The position numbers and the translations under genes were made by a program. A DNA stretch of 64,000 nucleotides from Euphorbia lathyris (Eukaryota; Streptophyta; Magnoliopsida; Malpighiales; Euphorbiaceae): NCBI RefSeq assembly GCF_963576675.1, contig NC_088917.1, positions 73,952,610 to 74,016,609 of the forward strand, written 5' to 3'. A model generated the notes under the pieces. The model saw nothing but the letters and a program-made list of their open reading frames with translations, was not told the DNA's origin and did not search any database. Of the stretch, positions 54,936 to 64,000 are shown piece after piece. Positions within the stretch are counted from its first letter, which is position 1. Each line of letters starts with the position of its first letter.

Positions 54936-57680
54936 GACAATAGTATTTTTTTTGTAGGTGAATAGTTAAAATGATTCATAATGATCATTACATTACATAA
55001 ATTTTGATAATAAAAAGAGCTTTTGATGTAGAGAAATTCTACGGTATTTTGGGAGTAATACATCTTATTAATAAAAATGGTTTTATATATCATTATATTA
55101 GAGATGCTTGGTGGAAAGAAAAAAATGTATATACGTGATATTAATTGATTCATCGGATGTATTACTTTTGAAGCTAGTTTTTAAGTGAAAGATCGGAAGT
55201 TAGAATGAAGAAAAGAAATTGGACATTTCAACTAATCTCCACTAGAACAACTAGGCGCAAATATTATTTAAATAAAAAGTTAAAATACAACCTAAAAGGC
55301 AAGCTAAGAAAAACGGAACTGCTCAATTCCTAAGTTATAAAAAAAATAAAATGATCACAAAATTCGGAATAGGAACTCCACTAGTGAAGCTTAGAAGAAG
55401 ATAAATCAAATTTTGTGAACTCATTTACATAATTCTCTTCTATATAGATGTGAGAAACGAGAACATGTATGAAAACAGTTTAGTATAAGATAATCAATTT
55501 TGTGTAACCTCTCAAGGCACTTCTATTTGATCTTCTATTGAAAAGCCCCACGATATAAAGAGAGTCACACTCTAATTAAATACAAAAACTAATCATTTTC
55601 CTAAGATACGTTAGGGATTTTATTGACATAAAACCTGAACTTTGGTGATGTTATTGGTGCGTGTTTTTAGCACATGGTAGTTATAGAACTACCATGCATT
55701 ATCATCAATTACAGTGTAAAAAGAGTATCGACCCACAGAGAGTTTGAAAGGGTATTTGTATTCTATTTGTACTAATTTGGTAAAACGCACGAGATAGACT
55801 TGCACAACTAGGGTATAGATCAAACAATACATTTTAGCAGGGTATTAAATAAGCACAAAAGTAAGGTATTAGAATAACATTCTTTCCATATCTCTATCAA
55901 CCTAAGCATTTAATCGATTGAAATAGCACAATGAAACAATGAGTCGATAATCTATTAGTCTAGTCATCACTTATTTAGTTCAGGATTAACATCTCTGTTT
56001 ACTCATTTACTAAACACCTTAAGTTTGGTTCATAATGAGTTACCCTTCTCTCATATGGATTCCTCAAGAACAAACAATATTAATGGCAGAATTGTTTAAA
56101 GTAAGGAACGTGGTGCTAGGAATTCGTTTCAATATGCCGCTAGAGCAAGAGTAAGGGGGGATGATAGTAGTTCTGGAGACACCGCAATGAGAAAAATCCC
56201 TCTCACCACAGGATACAAGGAACCTCTTGGCCAATCAATATTACTTTTAAGCACAACTTAAAGATACTTTAAAGGATAAATACCTCTAACTAAAATGTAA
56301 AACTTACCTTTCCCTGTTGCTATCGTCTATCCCATTCAAATGAGTCTACTCGCCCTTCATGACGCAAGGATCACGAAGAGTTCAGAGACTGCACAACTCC
56401 ATACCAAAAGTAGTAAAGCGGAGAAGCTTGCAGCTCCTTCGAAAAGATGGAAATGGAAAATAAAGAATATTGTATATTACACTGATCAAGGAAGATTCTC
56501 AAGAAATCTATATATGTAATAGGGCCAAAAATGCCTTTCTTAAATAGTCTTACCTCCATGGTAGGGCAAACACTTTTTCGATTAAGTAAAGGGCAAAATT
56601 GTAGCAAAATGGAAATAAAGCAGGCAGCATGTATTGCGCTGTAGAAACATGGTATTCAGAATTATTTTCCAGGTGGCACCACTAACACGATACCACCGCA
56701 TCCTATTACAACTTCTTCTTTTAGCATTTTGTCTCCCTATGCATCCATCCCAGCGGCCAACTTATTCGTTACGAAAAGCTCTTCCTCATAATAAGTTTAT
56801 CTTTCATCACCCATGGGTTTGCAATAAAGATTTTCACACAATAAGTCCACATATTTAATAGTTTAGGTCCATTTAATCAATAAAGTACATGATGTTCCGT
56901 TAATTTTATATACACAATTACACTCATATCAGTTATTGACATAAAATAAACTTTACTCGTTGGATGGACTAATTTTAAACTTTAGTAACCATAGTTACGT
57001 TTGACCTAATTACAATATGACTGAAATATCATAATCAGAGTAGAAGGAGTTTTAAAAACTTAGAATAGACATCTAATCAAAGATCCAGTCAATTTTATCT
57101 CTCTCTTAAACCGGACAAAATATTTTTGGATTTATCAGATTTTAATTCCCAATATAACACAGTTATTTTTTCAAATATGAATTACTTTAAATTTTAATAT
57201 TAATGATATTTAAAATAATTTATAAACACCACATATTTAGTAATTTTCTAGAATATGTGAATTTATTTCTAAATGGGCTGGACTTAATTGATTGGTCTAA
57301 ATCCAATTTTGGGTAAATATTTTCAGCTTTTTTGTTTTTATTTTTTTTTTGTTTTTTTTTTTTTGAAAGGGTGTTTTATTTTATTATTATTTCCCATCTT
57401 CTCCCTTTTCATTCATATTTTATTATTACCATTCTTCTTGCACTTGCACAAGATTTATAAATAAAGTAGTAATATATTTCAACAATACTAACTGCAAAAA
57501 TTTAGTAGCATAACAAGAGTCTTTATTTTATTTTATTTTTAAAACAACAAGATTCGTTATTCAACTTTATTTTATTTCAATGAAATATTTGAACTTTTTT
57601 ATTTTAATTTTAACAAAGTCATTTTAATCATTTTAAAAAAATTACAGAAATAATGATGTAGCAACAGATTAAAAAATCAT
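54936..57680. other. Gene-free stretch
   Basis: AT-rich. Between 55640 and 56640 it resembles in style the 11364-13189 insertion (gatgttattggtgcgtgtttttagcac, then gagtatcgacccacagag), so it may be another LTR fragment; small frames there have no recognisable domain. 57340-57540 has T-runs. No gene. Confidence 0.45.
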
Positions 57681-58192
57681 GGGTTAAGATGTAAAAATAC
57701 TCCTAACGTTTTGGATCAGGAGCAATTTTACCCCTAACGTTTAAAATTGTGCAATTTTACCTTAATCTTAGAAGACAAGGGCAATTTTACCCCTAACGTT
57801 GATAAATTGGGTCAATTTCAAACACTATAATAAAACACAGATGTTTTTATTCCTTATTCTGCACCAATTGCATAACAATTCGTTCCGAAAAGGATTTCAT
57901 GTTTTTTTATAATTTAATAATATAATTGGAATTTGGTGATTTTTTTGTCTAATTCGTACAAAAAGACAGTCTATTTTTTTCACATACCAACATATGTTTG
58001 TGATTTGTTATTGATGAAATGACGCACGTGTGAAATATAGATAACAAGATTCATGACCGAGAAAACAGTTTGATAAATTATTTTTCAAATTGACCTAATT
58101 TATTAACGTTAGAGGTAAAATTGTAAAATTTTAGATGTTAGAAATAAAATTACTCATGACTCAAAATATTAAGGGTATTTTTGCACCTTAAC
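57681..58192. mobile_element. Foldback MITE, family B, copy 5
   Basis: GGGTTAAGATGTAAAAATAC at left, GTATTTTTGCACCTTAAC at right. Target repeat taaaaaatcat at 57670-57680 and 58193-58203, which gives the best borders of the family. Confidence 0.83.
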
Positions 58193-58280
58193 TAAAAAAT
58201 CATTGATTTTTACATGTGAAATTAGTTAAAAAAAAAAAAAAAAAAAAACTGCTACATGGAAATTTAAAAATGTCTTTTCA

Positions 58281-58311
<31 letters not shown>

Positions 58312-58379
58312 GTCACGGGCACACACATAGCTGTCATATGTTATCACGTTATTTATAAAAAGTAACTATCTTAATGAAT

Positions 58380-59060
58380 ATTTAAATTCTTAAATTATGC
58401 ACGTTGTTTTTATTGGCATCCTGAACTTTTAAAATAAGTTATTACATATTTATAGTTGGTTTAAAAAATCTATCACGTATTTATAGTTGGTTTATTCGGA
58501 CCTCCTGCATATAAAAAATCGTTGATTTGTCGTCTTTGACAGATGAGACGATGCACTTTTCTTTTTTCCTATAGCACACATGCTACCTCATCTATCAAAG
58601 GTGACAGATTAACGATTTTGTGTGCAGGATGTCCGAATGAACCAACTATAGATGTGTGATAGATTTTTAAAACCAACTATAGGTGTGTGATAAAAAAATT
58701 TAAGCCAACTATAAGATGTTTGATAAAACTGAAAATTAAATTCTGAAAAAATAAGTATTGAATTTTAAATGTTGAGTATTATAAGTGTTGAAAGTATTGA
58801 ATGATATAACGTTTATAAAGATATTAGTTGATAATGTTTAATTTAAAATATTAAGTAAATATTTTGATTTATCAAAATAAGTGATTTTTAATTTAATTAA
58901 TTTAAGTGGTGGAGAAACAGTCGTTATCAAACGCACTTAAATGAAATAAGTGCTTAACATTTTAATTTAAGTAATTAATTCGGTTATCAAACAAGGCGTG
59001 TGATAGGTTATTTTAAAAGTTCAGGATGTCAATATACAAAACCTACCAAGTTTTAAGGGT
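58380..59060. mobile_element. Foldback element upstream of the beta-glucosidase gene
   Basis: tatagttggttcattcggac-like arms: ttatagttggtttattcggacc (58480) pairs with ggatgtccgaatgaaccaactata (58627). A further pair (cctgaacttttaaaataag, 58420, and tattttaaaagttcagg, 59010) suggests that another insertion split the outer arms. Confidence 0.6.
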
Positions 59061-59103
59061 AGAGTGTAAATAATAAACTTGGTAGGGCTTAAATATGCAT
59101 TAA

Positions 59104-63592
<4,489 letters not shown>

Positions 63593-63843
63593 TAGCTGTC
63601 TAGTTTCTCTTTGTTTTTAGAGTTTTTAGTTTTCTAGATAATGATTATTTAGCAGATTAGATATATTTATATAGCAAGCATAAGATTTCAAATTCATTGT
63701 TACTCTAGTTATGATTTATAAATAAAAGTTACTAGTTATGTTTCAATATGTTCTACATTTTCTTTTTTATCTAGAACAGATTAACCAACTGAAACATGAT
63801 GGCATTTTAGAAGAGCAAAAAGAGTTTTACCGACATTAACCGA
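63593..63843. other. Region between two converging genes
   Basis: The beta-glucosidase (+) and SUVH4-like (-) genes end 251 bp apart, tail to tail. aataaaag at 63720-63727 is a plausible plus polyadenylation signal. Both 3' untranslated regions must share this gap. Confidence 0.6.
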
Positions 63844-64000
63844 CTAGAATAAGCGCTTCCTGCAATCAGCTGCACCACAGAAGCATGCCATCTGTTTAAT
63901 TTTCCCGTCCGGACCACGAACGCTATCGAGGATATAGCCATAGTCGTACGTAAGCTCCTGCAACGGTGGTATGTTGTCAGCTGCAAACAACATTACTCGA
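63844..64000 (-). CDS. SUVH4: SUVH4/KRYPTONITE-like histone H3K9 methyltransferase, C-terminal end (partial)
   Basis: Reads on minus from the window edge to TAG at 63846-63844: 51 codons. It contains the end of the SET domain, FAADNIPPLQELTYDYGY, with ELTYDYG, then LDSVRGPDGKIKQ and the post-SET cysteines ACFCGAADCRKRLF before the stop. The post-SET motif CxC-x4-C binds zinc with a SET cysteine. The family writes H3K9 dimethylation in the nucleus, feeding CHG DNA methylation. The ending GPDGKIKQ and CRKRLF most resemble SUVH4; SUVH5/6 are possible. The rest of the gene lies beyond the window. Confidence 0.85.
   Translation of the reverse strand, partial: RVMLFAADNIPPLQELTYDYGYILDSVRGPDGKIKQMACFCGAADCRKRLF

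Noticed and set aside
54719..55153. 144-residue minus frame
   Set aside because: Covers the GGGCTGGG repeat and AT-rich sequence; no domain or gene context.

Overview
This is nuclear DNA of a flowering plant, almost certainly a eudicot. It is AT-rich, its genes are split by introns, and it holds Tat-type Ty3/gypsy and LINE retrotransposons, an Au-type SINE, MITEs, a group-D (TDY) MAP kinase, a family-1 beta-glucosidase and the end of a KRYPTONITE-like histone methyltransferase. I cannot name the species from the sequence alone. Nothing here is prokaryotic or viral, apart from endogenous retroelements.

Left part (1-34.3 kb): a decayed 11S-globulin (legumin-type seed storage protein) locus. 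Two paralogous genes, 1-3183 (cut by the window edge) and 24982-27560, keep the four-exon legumin layout but carry different disabling lesions. At least one further promoter-plus-start-codon relic lies at 20936-21181, and another promoter fragment lies near 23785-24188. The duplication also covers 3' flank: 15.9-16.3 kb matches 28.3-28.7 kb, and 19.1-19.26 kb matches 33.9-34.1 kb. Insertions have since stretched it. The main insertion is an 11.7-kb Tat-lineage Ty3/gypsy element (3750-15486) with 514-bp LTRs, a GACAT target duplication, a broken gag-pol and a broken, apparently spliced antisense gene, itself split by a 1.8-kb insertion. There are also a 5'-truncated LINE, a 0.9-kb minisatellite, a 1.7-kb foldback element with outward tRNA-like promoters and many 0.2-0.55 kb foldback MITEs.

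Middle part (34-47 kb): only repeats. A minus-strand LINE (36875-45323) is split by a minus-strand, non-coding LTR element (37372-42967; 1754-bp LTRs, tRNA-Met primer site). MITEs nested in one another follow.

Right part (47-64 kb): the living genes. An MPK8/MPK15-like MAP kinase (11 coding exons, 616 aa) is on +, a BGLU44-like glycoside hydrolase family 1 enzyme (10 coding exons, 513 aa) is on +, and the last 51 codons of a SUVH4-like H3K9 methyltransferase are on - at the right edge. The introns of the first two genes hold a SINE, a TRIM-like relic and foldback MITEs. These three genes have no obvious joint function.
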